From an uncultured Clostridia bacterium (GTDB lineage Bacteria > Bacillota > Clostridia > Oscillospirales > UMGS1783), in the NCBI GenBank assembly GCA_937892635.1, contig CALBKB010000213.1:1-11802 (forward strand): DNA of 11,802 nt, written 5' to 3'. Position numbers and translations under genes: made by a program. Position 1 is the stretch's first letter. Every line of letters starts with the position of its first letter. Of this stretch, positions 5,706 through 11,802 are shown in pieces. The notes below the pieces were generated by a model, which worked only from the letters and a program-made list of their open reading frames with translations, searched no databases and was not told where the DNA came from.

Positions 5706-6062
5706 ATGCTTTTCAAACGGATCTTGCGCTGGGGCGATTGGCTGGTCGCCGTCGTGGTTGTTGTGCTGGCGGTGTCGTCCTTCCTGCTTACCCGCCCGCA
5801 GGGGGCGGCCGCTTCGGCCACCGTGACGGTGGACGGGCAGACGGTGGCTTGCGTGGCGTTGCCCTCTCATGAAGTGATGGAACTGGAAAACGGCGTGGTT
5901 ATCCGCTTTGAGGGGATGCGCGCCTGCATCGACTCTTCCGACTGTCCCGATAAGACCTGCGTGAAGCGGGGCTGGCTGTCGGTGGCGGGACAGACCTGCG
6001 TTTGTCTGCCCAACCGCACCGTGCTGCGCATGGACGGCGGTGACATCATTATGGGGGGTTGA
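5706..6062 (+). CDS. NusG domain II-containing membrane-anchored protein
   Basis: A 118-residue protein with one N-terminal membrane segment (about 12-29, WLVAVVVVVLAVSSFLL) and a small outside domain. The motif DCPDKTCVKRGWLSVAGQ (79-96) followed by CVCLPN (98-103) is the hallmark of the NusG domain II-like family found beside Gx-family membrane proteins. Cys80, Cys85 and Cys100 are the usual ones; Cys49, Cys74 and Cys98 are additional. The start at 5706 is chosen because AGGAGG at 5693-5698 is 7 bases upstream; an in-frame codon at 5685 precedes that site. The stop lies 2 bases before the next ATG, so the two are translationally coupled. In related anaerobes the pair often travels with ApbE flavin transferase and electron-transport or isoprenoid genes, suggesting a membrane redox or quinone role, which remains inference. 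Confidence 0.88.
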   Translation: MLFKRILRWGDWLVAVVVVVLAVSSFLLTRPQGAAASATVTVDGQTVACVALPSHEVMELENGVVIRFEGMRACIDSSDCPDKTCVKRGWLSVAGQTCVCLPNRTVLRMDGGDIIMGG

Positions 6063-6064
6063 GC

Positions 6065-6553
6065 ATGAAACGATATACTACCCTTACCCGTTGTGCTTTG
6101 CTGACGGCGGCGGCACTTATCATCAGTTTATTGGAGCAGGCCATTCCCATTCCCGTTCCCGGTGTTAAATTAGGACTGGCCAATGCCGTTTCCCTTTATT
6201 TGCTCCTCTATCACAAACCCAACGAGGCCTTTCTCGTGCTCCTGGCCCGCTTATTCTTGGCCGCCCTCATCGCCGGCAACCCCATCACCCTCTTATACAG
6301 CGCTGCCGGCGGGCTGTTAGCACTGGGACTGACCCGACTGATCCAACCCCTCGGTATCTTTTCGCCCATCGGACTGTCAATCGCCGGGGCTGCCGCCCAT
6401 CATATCGGGCAAATGGCCTGCGCCGTTGTGCTTACCCGCTCGCCTGCCATTTTGACCTATTTACCCCTTCTTTTGCTCTGTTCGCTCTTGACGGGTACCC
6501 TCACCGGTGCTGTATGTATAGGCGTTTATCGAAAAATTAATAAAAATTCCTAA
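6065..6553 (+). CDS. Gx transporter family protein (heptaprenyl diphosphate synthase component I-like)
   Basis: A 162-residue hydrophobic protein with about five membrane segments (roughly 9-26, 38-52, 56-71, 76-92, 104-124, 131-154). PVPGVKLGLANAVSL (31-45) and SIAGAAAHHIGQM (105-117) are the conserved stretches of the family annotated as heptaprenyl diphosphate synthase component I or Gx transporter. Despite the name these proteins look like small ECF-type S components and biochemical proof of synthase activity is generally lacking. The ATG at 6065 is preferred over the TTG at 6059: a run of six Gs at 6053-6058 is well placed and the relatives begin with a short basic stretch. It follows the NusG-II gene by 2 bases. 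No polyprenyl synthase or ApbE gene follows, unlike many family neighbourhoods. Confidence 0.88.
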   Translation: MKRYTTLTRCALLTAAALIISLLEQAIPIPVPGVKLGLANAVSLYLLLYHKPNEAFLVLLARLFLAALIAGNPITLLYSAAGGLLALGLTRLIQPLGIFSPIGLSIAGAAAHHIGQMACAVVLTRSPAILTYLPLLLLCSLLTGTLTGAVCIGVYRKINKNS

Positions 6554-6584
6554 AAAAGAACCTCCCACACGGGAGGCTCTTTTT
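6553..6584. terminator. Bidirectional terminator
   Basis: CCTCCC/GGGAGG (6561-6566, 6571-6576) with loop ACAC, extended after one A-C mismatch by an AAAAAGA/TCTTTTT stem. A and T runs on the two sides give U tracts in both directions. It lies exactly between the convergent Gx and acetyltransferase stops. Confidence 0.88.
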
Positions 6585-7140
6585 ATCTGTGGTTTTTGAC
6601 ATATTCCTCAAAGGTGAGGGAGAAACATTCCTGATCGTGAATGGTGCCGTCATATCGCAGATAACTGTTGCGCAGGCAACCCTCATAAGTAAAGCCGAGT
6701 TTCTCCAACAGGCAGCGGGAGGGCTGATTATCGGGATAACAATAGGCGGTGAGGATGGGCATAAGTCTTTGTTCAAAGGCGTATTGAACCACCGCGGCCG
6801 CCGCCTCAACGGCGATGCCCCGATGCCAATAGGCGGGGGAGAGGGCATAGCCCAATTGCCAGGTATCGATGCCGGGACGGTGCTCGTCCTTATGCAGACC
6901 AACGGTACCGATCATCCGTCCCTCCTCTTTGAGGGTGATGGATAAGACATTTCCCTGCTTGGCAAAATATTGCAGGATCTGTCGGCTTTCTTTTATGCTG
7001 CGATGGGGCGACCAACCGGCCAGCGGTCCCACCGTCGGTCCCGAGGCATACTCATAAAACGCCTGCGCAAACTCCTTTTGGGGACGGCACAACAAAAGGC
7101 GTTCGGTTTCCAGCTCCTCAGGCAGTAATTTGGTATCCAT
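6583..7140 (-). CDS. GNAT family N-acetyltransferase, RimJ/RimL-like
   Basis: A 185-residue acetyltransferase. TERLLLCRP at 12-20 is the typical first strand of RimJ/RimL-type GNATs. LGYALSPAYWHRGIAVEAA (97-115) is motif A, with WHRGIA as the acetyl-CoA pyrophosphate loop, and the later NQPSRCLLEKLGFTYEG (138-154) is motif B, with the asparagine and LGF that are near-universal. The start at 7140 is chosen over the ATG at 7176 because the latter overlaps the -10 element (TATAATG). GAGGG lies 12 bases upstream of 7140, a rather long spacing. Members acetylate N-termini of ribosomal proteins, antibiotics or small amines; the substrate cannot be told. It stands alone and diverges from dnaA. Confidence 0.92.
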   Translation of the reverse strand: MDTKLLPEELETERLLLCRPQKEFAQAFYEYASGPTVGPLAGWSPHRSIKESRQILQYFAKQGNVLSITLKEEGRMIGTVGLHKDEHRPGIDTWQLGYALSPAYWHRGIAVEAAAAVVQYAFEQRLMPILTAYCYPDNQPSRCLLEKLGFTYEGCLRNSYLRYDGTIHDQECFSLTFEEYVKNHR

Positions 7141-7174
7141 TTCCTTTTTTATCCCTCTTTCTTTGTCTGGTTTC

Positions 7175-7183
7175 ATTATATCA
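7175..7183 (-). promoter_or_regulatory. Extended -10 promoter for the GNAT gene
   Basis: On the minus strand TGATATAAT (complement of 7175-7183). The transcript would start near 7168, downstream of the first in-frame ATG, which supports the start at 7140. No good -35 is visible. Confidence 0.55.
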
Positions 7184-7223
7184 CGGCTGTCAAATTTGTT
7201 TGGCCTATGTAAAATATTTATTA

Positions 7224-7252
7224 TTGCTTATTAATATATTATATGTTATAAT
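7224..7252 (+). promoter_or_regulatory. dnaA promoter
   Basis: TTGCTT (7224-7229), a 17-base spacer and TATAAT (7247-7252) preceded by TGT, in a very AT-rich stretch. The transcript would start near 7259, giving a leader of about 118 bases. I see no TTATCCACA-like DnaA box around it, so classic autorepression at this promoter is not evident. Confidence 0.75.
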
Positions 7253-7265
7253 ATATTCAATATAT

Positions 7266-7297
7266 AGCCAAAAAGGGCATTTTGCGCCCTTTTGGCT
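7266..7297 (+). promoter_or_regulatory. Hairpin in the dnaA leader, possible attenuator
   Basis: AGCCAAAA-A-GGGC (7266-7278) pairs with GCCCTTTTGGCT (7286-7297), a 12-bp stem with one bulged A and a 7-base loop. Nine bases on comes CTCTTTTTA (about 7304-7312). Since the adjacent upstream gene points away, the hairpin lies inside the dnaA transcript, about 7 bases from its predicted start. Confidence 0.55.
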
Positions 7298-7376
7298 CAA
7301 TATCTCTTTTTACCCGTCTGGCGGCCTTGGTCGCAGGAAAGACAAAAAACAAGACTATAAACATAAGAGGTGTGTT

Positions 7377-8702
7377 ATGGCATCGGTAAAAGATATTTGG
7401 AATAGTTGCATGGACGTGATGGCGCAGAAGGTGACCAACCCCGTTTCGATCGAGGTTTGGCTGAGCCAGATCCGTCCGGTTGAGATCACGGGTGAAGTGG
7501 CGACCTTGGCGGTACCCAATAATTTCTATTGGGAGATTATCAAGGCGAAATACTACACGGTCATCAAAGAGTCGCTGGCGCAGACCATTGGTTTTCAGGT
7601 AGAGGTCGATCTGGTCGTGGATATTGAGACCGAGCCGGTTGAAGAAAACCTGCTTGCTCCCGAAAACTCGCTCATCTCGCTTCGTATCAACGAGGAATAT
7701 ACCTTTGATAATTTTGTGGTAGGTAATTCCAACCGCTTTGCCTTTGCCGCCTCGCAGGCGGTGGCCAACAATCCGGCGTCGGCCTATAACCCGCTGTTTT
7801 TATACGGCGGTTCGGGCTTGGGTAAGACGCACTTGATGTTTGCCATTATGTCGACCATTAAGAAGAAAAACCCCAACGCCAATCTGGTGTATAAAAACTG
7901 CGAAGACTTTACCAATGAGATGGTAGCGGCGCTGCAGAACCACAGCATGGAAGCCTTCCGCGAGAAATATCGCGCGGCCGACGTGCTGCTTATCGACGAT
8001 ATTCAGTTTATCGGCGGCAAAATTCAGACCGAAGAGGAGTTTTTCCATACCTTCGATTCGCTCTACCGAGCCCATAAGCAGATTATTTTGGCCTCTGACC
8101 GTCCGCCCAAAGAGATTCAGCAACTGAGCGATCGGTTACGCACCCGTTTTGAGAGCGGATTGATGGCGGATATTCAAATTCCCGATTTTGAACTGCGTAT
8201 GGCTATCATCAATCTGAAAGCCGCCTCGCTGAATCTGACGCTGCCCGAAGACGTGGTAGAATTTTTGGCCAATAAACTTAAAAATAACGTAAGACAGTTG
8301 GAAGGCGCTCTCAAAAAGATCCAGGCGCTCAAACTCATCAACAACATCAATCCTTCGCTGGCCGTGGCCCAGTCGACGGTAGCCGACGTACTGAACACCA
8401 ACGAGCCGACCGAAGCGGTGATCGACCGTATCATTACCGAGGTGGCGCGTTACTACAACATTTCGGCCGACGATATCAAATCCAAAAAGCGCACCTCTAA
8501 CATTACCTTGGCACGCCAGGTATGCATGTATATTATCCGCGAGGTTTGCGGGTTGTCCTTGCCGCAGATCGGAGAGGTGTTTGAAGGACGTGATCACAGC
8601 ACCGTGCATCACTCGGTCAAGAAGATTGAGCAGACGGTGGAGACCAACTCGGCCTTCTCGTTGCAGATCAACGATATTATCAACACCGTAAAAGGCAAAT
8701 AA
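7377..8702 (+). CDS. dnaA: Chromosomal replication initiator protein DnaA
   Basis: The AAA+ initiator that binds DnaA boxes at oriC, melts the origin and loads the helicase. The 441 residues match the usual length. Domain I is about 1-85, with a short linker to about 105. The AAA+ core begins near YTFDNFVVGNSN (108-119), with Walker A GGSGLGKT (144-151), Walker B LLIDDIQF (204-211), sensor 1 ILASDRPP (237-244) and the sensor 2 region NNVRQLEGAL (303-312). The DNA-binding domain IV carries the signature GRDHSTVHH (404-412). The ATG at 7377 is chosen for its AAGAGGTG site about 5 bases upstream and because the protein then opens MASVKDIWNSCMD, as relatives do; in-frame codons back to 7200 precede or span the promoter. 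Its binding sites lie just downstream, in the gap before dnaN. Confidence 0.98.
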   Translation: MASVKDIWNSCMDVMAQKVTNPVSIEVWLSQIRPVEITGEVATLAVPNNFYWEIIKAKYYTVIKESLAQTIGFQVEVDLVVDIETEPVEENLLAPENSLISLRINEEYTFDNFVVGNSNRFAFAASQAVANNPASAYNPLFLYGGSGLGKTHLMFAIMSTIKKKNPNANLVYKNCEDFTNEMVAALQNHSMEAFREKYRAADVLLIDDIQFIGGKIQTEEEFFHTFDSLYRAHKQIILASDRPPKEIQQLSDRLRTRFESGLMADIQIPDFELRMAIINLKAASLNLTLPEDVVEFLANKLKNNVRQLEGALKKIQALKLINNINPSLAVAQSTVADVLNTNEPTEAVIDRIITEVARYYNISADDIKSKKRTSNITLARQVCMYIIREVCGLSLPQIGEVFEGRDHSTVHHSVKKIEQTVETNSAFSLQINDIINTVKGK

Positions 8703-8720
8703 ACACTGGCTTTTTCTTCC

Positions 8721-8742
8721 TTTTCCACAGGGGCGTGGAAAA
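8721..8742. repeat. Inverted pair of DnaA boxes forming a hairpin after dnaA
   Basis: TTTTCCAC (8721-8728) and GTGGAAAA (8735-8742) form a perfect 8-bp inverted repeat with loop AGGGGC, 18 bases after the dnaA stop. It includes the only perfect TTTTCCACA and a reverse TTTTCCACG. A T-rich tract (8751-8760) follows 8 bases later, so the element could also weaken or end the dnaA transcript. Confidence 0.7.
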
Positions 8743-8805
8743 ACTTTCCCTTATTTTTTTCCGAAACTGCCAACTTGTCCTGAATTTATTTGTCTGATAA
8801 AACGG

Positions 8806-8833
8806 TTTTCCACGATTTCCACAGTTTTCCACC
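8806..8833 (+). repeat. Three head-to-tail DnaA boxes
   Basis: TTTTCCACG (8806-8814), ATTTCCACA (8815-8823) and TTTTCCACC (8825-8833) follow one another with 0 and 1 base between them, all in the same direction, each one mismatch from TTTTCCACA. Confidence 0.7.
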
Positions 8834-8975
8834 GCAGCGTTTCGACAGTTTTCCCAGTTCTTTTCTTTCTTCCGGCGGTTATACCCTTTGTCCACACGTC
8901 ACGGCCAAATCGGTAAACATGGGAAAAGACTTGCAGGGACTGGGCGGGAGCCGCTTTTAAACGGTTTCCACAACG

Positions 8976-8981
8976 TATAAT
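8976..8981 (+). promoter_or_regulatory. -10 element of the dnaN operon promoter
   Basis: A perfect TATAAT 66 bases before the dnaN ATG. No good -35 lies at 17 bases (GCTTTT). A DnaA box at 8964-8972 occupies the spacer, so DnaA binding there would be expected to affect the promoter. A short palindrome AAAGAT-TAT-ATCTTT (8995-9009) lies in the leader. Confidence 0.5.
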
Positions 8982-9047
8982 ATTATGACTAAAAAAAGAT
9001 TATATCTTTCTCTTTTGTAAAGGTACAAACAGAGGATGGAGGAGTCT

Positions 9048-10169
9048 ATGAAATTTACCTGTGAAACATCGGCCTTTTCCGAAGCGATTGCTACCGCTTC
9101 CCGAGCTGTCAATGCCAAGACGACCATTGAAGCCTTGGAAGGCTTGCTTATCCGTGCTATTGACGGCGTTATTTACGTAACGGGATATGATATCGGCGGC
9201 GGTATCGGTATTTGTGTGACCTGCGAAGGGCGCGTGGATGAACCGGGCAGTATCGTACTTCCCGTACGCACCGTAGCCGAGGTCGTTCGTAAATTACCCG
9301 AAGAGATGATGGTGCTTTCAACCAACGACCGTTTGGTGGCTACCATCCTATCGGGCGATGCCGAGAGCTCGCTTATGGGTATTGATCCGGCCGATTTTCC
9401 TTCCTTGCCGCAGGTGGATGCCGAGCAGACATTGGTTGTTTCTTATGAAAGTTTGAAGAATCTGACCAGACGTACCAGTTTTGCCGTGGCCATCACCGAT
9501 GCCCGTCCGATTTTGATGGGTGTATTATTTGAAATACACCAAGCGGATATTCGCACGGTGGCGGTGGACGGATTCCGTTTGGGTTTGGCTAATGAAAAGT
9601 TAAAGAAAGCCATTGACGGCGATTATGAATTCGTGGTGCCCGGACGCAGTGTGGCAGAGTTGGGACGCGTGATTAAAGAAACGGAAGAAGATATTGAGAT
9701 TGCCGTTTCCAAAAAGCATTTACATATTTCCAAGGGTAATATCACCTTTGTGGCACGGTTGTTGGAAGGCAAGTTTATCAATTATCATTCGGTCATTCCC
9801 TCGGAGAAAGCCATGACCTGTTTGGTACGGGTCGAAGATATGATTGAATCGGTTGACCGTGTGGGCGTCGTGATCAACGAGCGTTTACGCAGTCCGTTGA
9901 TTTTGCGTTTTGAAGAGGGGTTTGTCAACACCTATTGTTCTTCGTCGCAAGGTCGTGTGAGAGACCGCGTGGAAGCCAAGATGGAGGGCAACGGTTGTGA
10001 ATTGGCGGTGAATAACCGTTATTTATTGGAAGCCTTAAAGGCCTGTGAGTGCGAATACGTGCGCATTGAGATTCTTTCGCCGCTTTCGCCCATCGTGATC
10101 AAGCCCGAAACGGGGGATGATTTCACGTTTATCGTCGTTCCTCTTAAATACGCCAAAACCTCCGAATAA
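9048..10169 (+). CDS. dnaN: DNA polymerase III beta subunit (sliding clamp)
   Basis: The ring clamp that tethers the replicative polymerase to DNA and is the docking site for ligase, MutS and other partners. 373 residues in three similar domains (about 1-120, 121-248, 249-373). Landmarks are VDGFRLGL (173-180), the strand LLEGKFINYHSVIP (238-251), NTYCSSSQGRV (294-304), and the C-terminal strand FIVVPLKY (361-368), the equivalent of the usual VMPMRL ending. Five or six residues follow that point. The ATG at 9048 (MKFTCETSAF) is preferred because GGAGG at 9038-9042 is 5 bases upstream; the ATG at 9036 would have AGAGG abutting it. First gene of a tightly packed unit: its stop overlaps the recF start by one base. 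Confidence 0.97.
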   Translation: MKFTCETSAFSEAIATASRAVNAKTTIEALEGLLIRAIDGVIYVTGYDIGGGIGICVTCEGRVDEPGSIVLPVRTVAEVVRKLPEEMMVLSTNDRLVATILSGDAESSLMGIDPADFPSLPQVDAEQTLVVSYESLKNLTRRTSFAVAITDARPILMGVLFEIHQADIRTVAVDGFRLGLANEKLKKAIDGDYEFVVPGRSVAELGRVIKETEEDIEIAVSKKHLHISKGNITFVARLLEGKFINYHSVIPSEKAMTCLVRVEDMIESVDRVGVVINERLRSPLILRFEEGFVNTYCSSSQGRVRDRVEAKMEGNGCELAVNNRYLLEALKACECEYVRIEILSPLSPIVIKPETGDDFTFIVVPLKYAKTSE

Positions 10170-11263
10170 TGAGAGCGCTGAAACTGGCGGTGTCGTCCTT
10201 CCGAAATTTGGCGACACAAGAAATTGATCTTGACCAAGATATCACCCTGATTATCGGGGATAACGGACAGGGAAAAAGCAGTATTATCGAAGCCATTTGG
10301 CTCTTTTCCTGCGCCAAGAGTTTTCGCGGCGCTTCAGACGGGGACATGATCGCTTTTGAGAAGCAAACGGCCGGGCTGAAATTCTTAGCCGATTGTGAGG
10401 GCGTGACCCGATCCATGCAGATCAAACTGCAACGGGGCAAACGAAAAGAGATTTATATCGGTGCCGATAAGATCAGCCGTTCCTCCGATTTGATCGGTGG
10501 GTTTGTAACGGTGCTTTTTGAACCCGAGCATCTGGCTTTTGTGAGCGGTTCACCCGAACGGCGTAGGCGAAGCATCAATATTTCGCTGTGTCAATCATCT
10601 AAAATCTATACAAAGATGCTTTCCCAATATAATAACATTCTCAATTCCCGCGCCGCCCTGCTGAAAGACGGGTACTCGGCACAGGCACAGGCAACGCTGG
10701 ACGTGTGGGATGAAGGGTTATGCCGCCGCGGCGCTCGGATTGTTTGGGAAAGGGGTCGCTATATCGAAGATTTGGAGAAGGCGGCCAAGCCGATTATGAC
10801 AGACATTTCCTCGGGAAAGGAAGAGTTGACCCTTTCCTATCTCAATCCCTATTATACCAAAGGGATTACCGAGGAGGAATTATACCAAACGTTGCTTGAT
10901 GCGCTCAGACGGGCGCGCAGCAAGGATTGGGAAACGGGCACGACGAGCGTGGGACCGCATCGGGATGATATGGATATTCTGATCGGTGGGGTACAAGCCA
11001 AACGATTTGCCTCGACCGGACAGAAGCGGTCAGCGGTGATTGCTATGAAGCTGGCTGAATGTGAGGTTTTGCAGGAAAGGCTGGATGTTAAGCCGGTCTT
11101 TTTACTCGACGATGTGCTCAGTGAACTGGATGAAAGCCGAAAGTCGTTTATTTTGGAGCGCATCGGCGGCTATCAGGTTATCATTACCGACTGTGGCAAG
11201 CAAACACGCCCGAAAGGGGCAGCCGTGTTGCGGGTAAGTGAAGGAAAGACGGAGTATCTATAA
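10169..11263 (+). CDS. recF: DNA replication and repair protein RecF
   Basis: A cytosolic SMC/ABC-like ATPase that, with RecO and RecR, helps load RecA onto single-stranded gaps. 364 residues, the normal length. Walker A is GDNGQGKS (30-37; family members more often end in GKT), the conserved EPEHLAFVSGSPERRRR is at 118-134, GPHRDD at 262-267, the ABC signature region FASTGQKRS at 280-288, Walker B VFLLDDV at 310-316 and the D-loop SELD at 318-321. There is no Shine-Dalgarno; the ATG overlaps the dnaN stop as TAATG, so translation must be coupled to dnaN. The S4-domain gene yaaA that sits between dnaN and recF in many Firmicutes is missing. Confidence 0.97.
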   Translation: MRALKLAVSSFRNLATQEIDLDQDITLIIGDNGQGKSSIIEAIWLFSCAKSFRGASDGDMIAFEKQTAGLKFLADCEGVTRSMQIKLQRGKRKEIYIGADKISRSSDLIGGFVTVLFEPEHLAFVSGSPERRRRSINISLCQSSKIYTKMLSQYNNILNSRAALLKDGYSAQAQATLDVWDEGLCRRGARIVWERGRYIEDLEKAAKPIMTDISSGKEELTLSYLNPYYTKGITEEELYQTLLDALRRARSKDWETGTTSVGPHRDDMDILIGGVQAKRFASTGQKRSAVIAMKLAECEVLQERLDVKPVFLLDDVLSELDESRKSFILERIGGYQVIITDCGKQTRPKGAAVLRVSEGKTEYL

Positions 11264-11517
11264 TGTTTTTGCATTTAGGCGAAGATTATCTGATCAACGA
11301 AAAGGATATCATCGGAATCTTTGATTTGGACACCTCTACGGTGAGCAAAGCGACCCGAGCCTATTTGGCCAAGGCCGAGCGGGAGAATCGGCTTATTCCG
11401 GTATCCGATACCCTGCCGCGATCCTTTGTGGTATGCTCCGGTTTTTACGGAGAGAGAACCTTTTTATCGAATTTAAGCGCGGTGACGTTAAAAAAACGCA
11501 TCGGCGGCTTGAAATAA
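11263..11517 (+). CDS. remB: Extracellular matrix regulator RemB-like (DUF370)
   Basis: An 84-residue protein matching the DUF370 family by its opening MFLHLGEDYLINEKDIIGIFDLDT, the middle SFVVCSGFYGERTFLSNLS (53-72) and the end TLKKRIG (75-81). In Bacillus subtilis RemB (YaaB) lies at the same place, between recF and gyrB, and affects biofilm matrix expression; its paralogue RemA binds DNA upstream of matrix genes. Whether this copy binds DNA is not shown by the sequence. The ATG overlaps the recF stop as TAATG, and GGAG at 11251-11254 gives it its own ribosome site 8 bases upstream. The gyrB start follows after 13 bases, so it is part of the dnaN-gyrB transcription unit. Confidence 0.9.
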   Translation: MFLHLGEDYLINEKDIIGIFDLDTSTVSKATRAYLAKAERENRLIPVSDTLPRSFVVCSGFYGERTFLSNLSAVTLKKRIGGLK

Positions 11518-11530
11518 GAAAGGACATATT

Positions 11531-11802
11531 ATGGCTGAGAACGAGAATAAACAAAACTACGGTGCCGAACAGATCCAGGTCTTGGAAGGGCTGGAGGCCG
11601 TTCGCAAGCGTCCGGGTATGTATATCGGAACGACCAGTGTGCGCGGCTTGCATCATCTGGTTTATGAGATCGTGGATAACGCCATTGACGAAGCGCTGGC
11701 CGGCTACTGTACCCACGTTAAGGTTACCATCAAAGAGGGCGATATCATTCAGGTCGAGGATAATGGCCGCGGTATCCCCGTTGACGTGGAGAAACAGACG
11801 GG
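11531..11802 (+). CDS. gyrB: DNA gyrase subunit B, N-terminal part (cut by window end)
   Basis: The ATPase subunit of DNA gyrase, which introduces negative supercoils. Only the first 90 residues are in the window, all from the GHKL ATPase domain: LEGLEAVRKRPGMYIG (18-33), HHLVYEIVDNAIDEALAG (41-58) with catalytic Glu46 and Mg-ligand Asn50, and EDNGRGIPV (76-84). AAAGGA at 11519-11524 lies 6 bases before the ATG. ParE would look similar in this stretch; the position directly after recF-remB and the N-terminal sequence make GyrB far more likely. Confidence 0.96.
   Translation, partial: MAENENKQNYGAEQIQVLEGLEAVRKRPGMYIGTTSVRGLHHLVYEIVDNAIDEALAGYCTHVKVTIKEGDIIQVEDNGRGIPVDVEKQT

Larger units (their letters stand above)
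8703..9047. other. oriC: Probable chromosomal origin of replication (oriC)
   Basis: The 345-base gap between dnaA and dnaN has no gene and carries seven 9-mers matching TTTTCCACA with at most one mismatch: 8721-8729 (perfect), 8734-8742 (reverse), 8806-8814, 8815-8823, 8825-8833, 8888-8896 (TTGTCCACA) and 8964-8972. Right after the last box, 8976-9016 is roughly 85% A+T and is the natural candidate for the unwinding element, as in Bacillus subtilis where it also lies on the dnaN side. The canonical TTATCCACA does not occur. Position and box clustering make the call strong; unwinding site and box use are inference. Confidence 0.88.

Noticed and set aside
7141..7176. Longer GNAT protein starting at 7176
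   Set aside because: That ATG overlaps the -10 element and would not be in the transcript.
7200..7376. Longer DnaA starting upstream
   Set aside because: The extension spans the dnaA promoter and leader hairpin; homology and the AAGAGGTG site support the ATG at 7377.
8845..8857. Additional DnaA box (TTTTCCCAG)
   Set aside because: Three mismatches from TTTTCCACA in the most conserved half; not counted.

Overview
This window looks like a chromosomal replication-origin region from a Clostridia-class Firmicute, plausibly a gut Oscillospiraceae/Ruminococcaceae-type anaerobe. The assignment rests on the order dnaA - intergenic origin - dnaN - recF - remB - gyrB, on RemB (a Firmicutes matrix regulator), on strong AGGAGG-type ribosome binding sites with sigma-A promoters at 17-bp spacing, and on anaerobe-type genes (a DUF1858 protein, a PflX-type radical SAM protein, a NusG-II/Gx membrane pair). 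Coding GC is roughly 52-63% in the lines counted by eye. No species call is possible.

Left part (1-5100). A truncated DUF1858 gene and a short-chain dehydrogenase diverge from a shared promoter region. A low-GC block follows, holding gpsA on the minus strand between AT-rich flanks. Next come an unrecognised acidic helical protein (minus) and a PflX-type radical SAM protein (plus), diverging from back-to-back promoters, the latter apparently leaderless. A YczE/YitT-type membrane protein (minus) ends convergently with the radical SAM gene at a shared hairpin.

Middle (5070-7200). Two serine tRNA genes (UGA and GCU anticodons) with a strong promoter and a terminator are followed by a non-coding stretch rich in short repeats and hairpins. 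Then comes a coupled two-gene operon, a NusG domain II-like membrane-anchored protein and a Gx-family (heptaprenyl diphosphate synthase component I-like) membrane protein. It ends convergently against a RimJ/RimL-type acetyltransferase.

Right part (7200-11802). dnaA has its own promoter and a leader hairpin. The 345-bp dnaA-dnaN gap carries seven DnaA-box-like 9-mers of TTTTCCACA type and an AT-rich stretch, and is the likely oriC. dnaN, recF and remB are fused by one-base TAATG overlaps, and gyrB starts 13 bases later and runs off the window. These supply the initiator, sliding clamp, gap-repair loader and gyrase subunit. The S4-domain gene yaaA usually found between dnaN and recF is absent, as is the rpmH-rnpA-yidC-jag cluster that commonly lies upstream of dnaA.

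I found no convincing undescribed multi-gene system. The points most worth a check are the origin architecture, the leaderless radical SAM gene, the YxxxR active site of the dehydrogenase and the dnaA leader hairpin.
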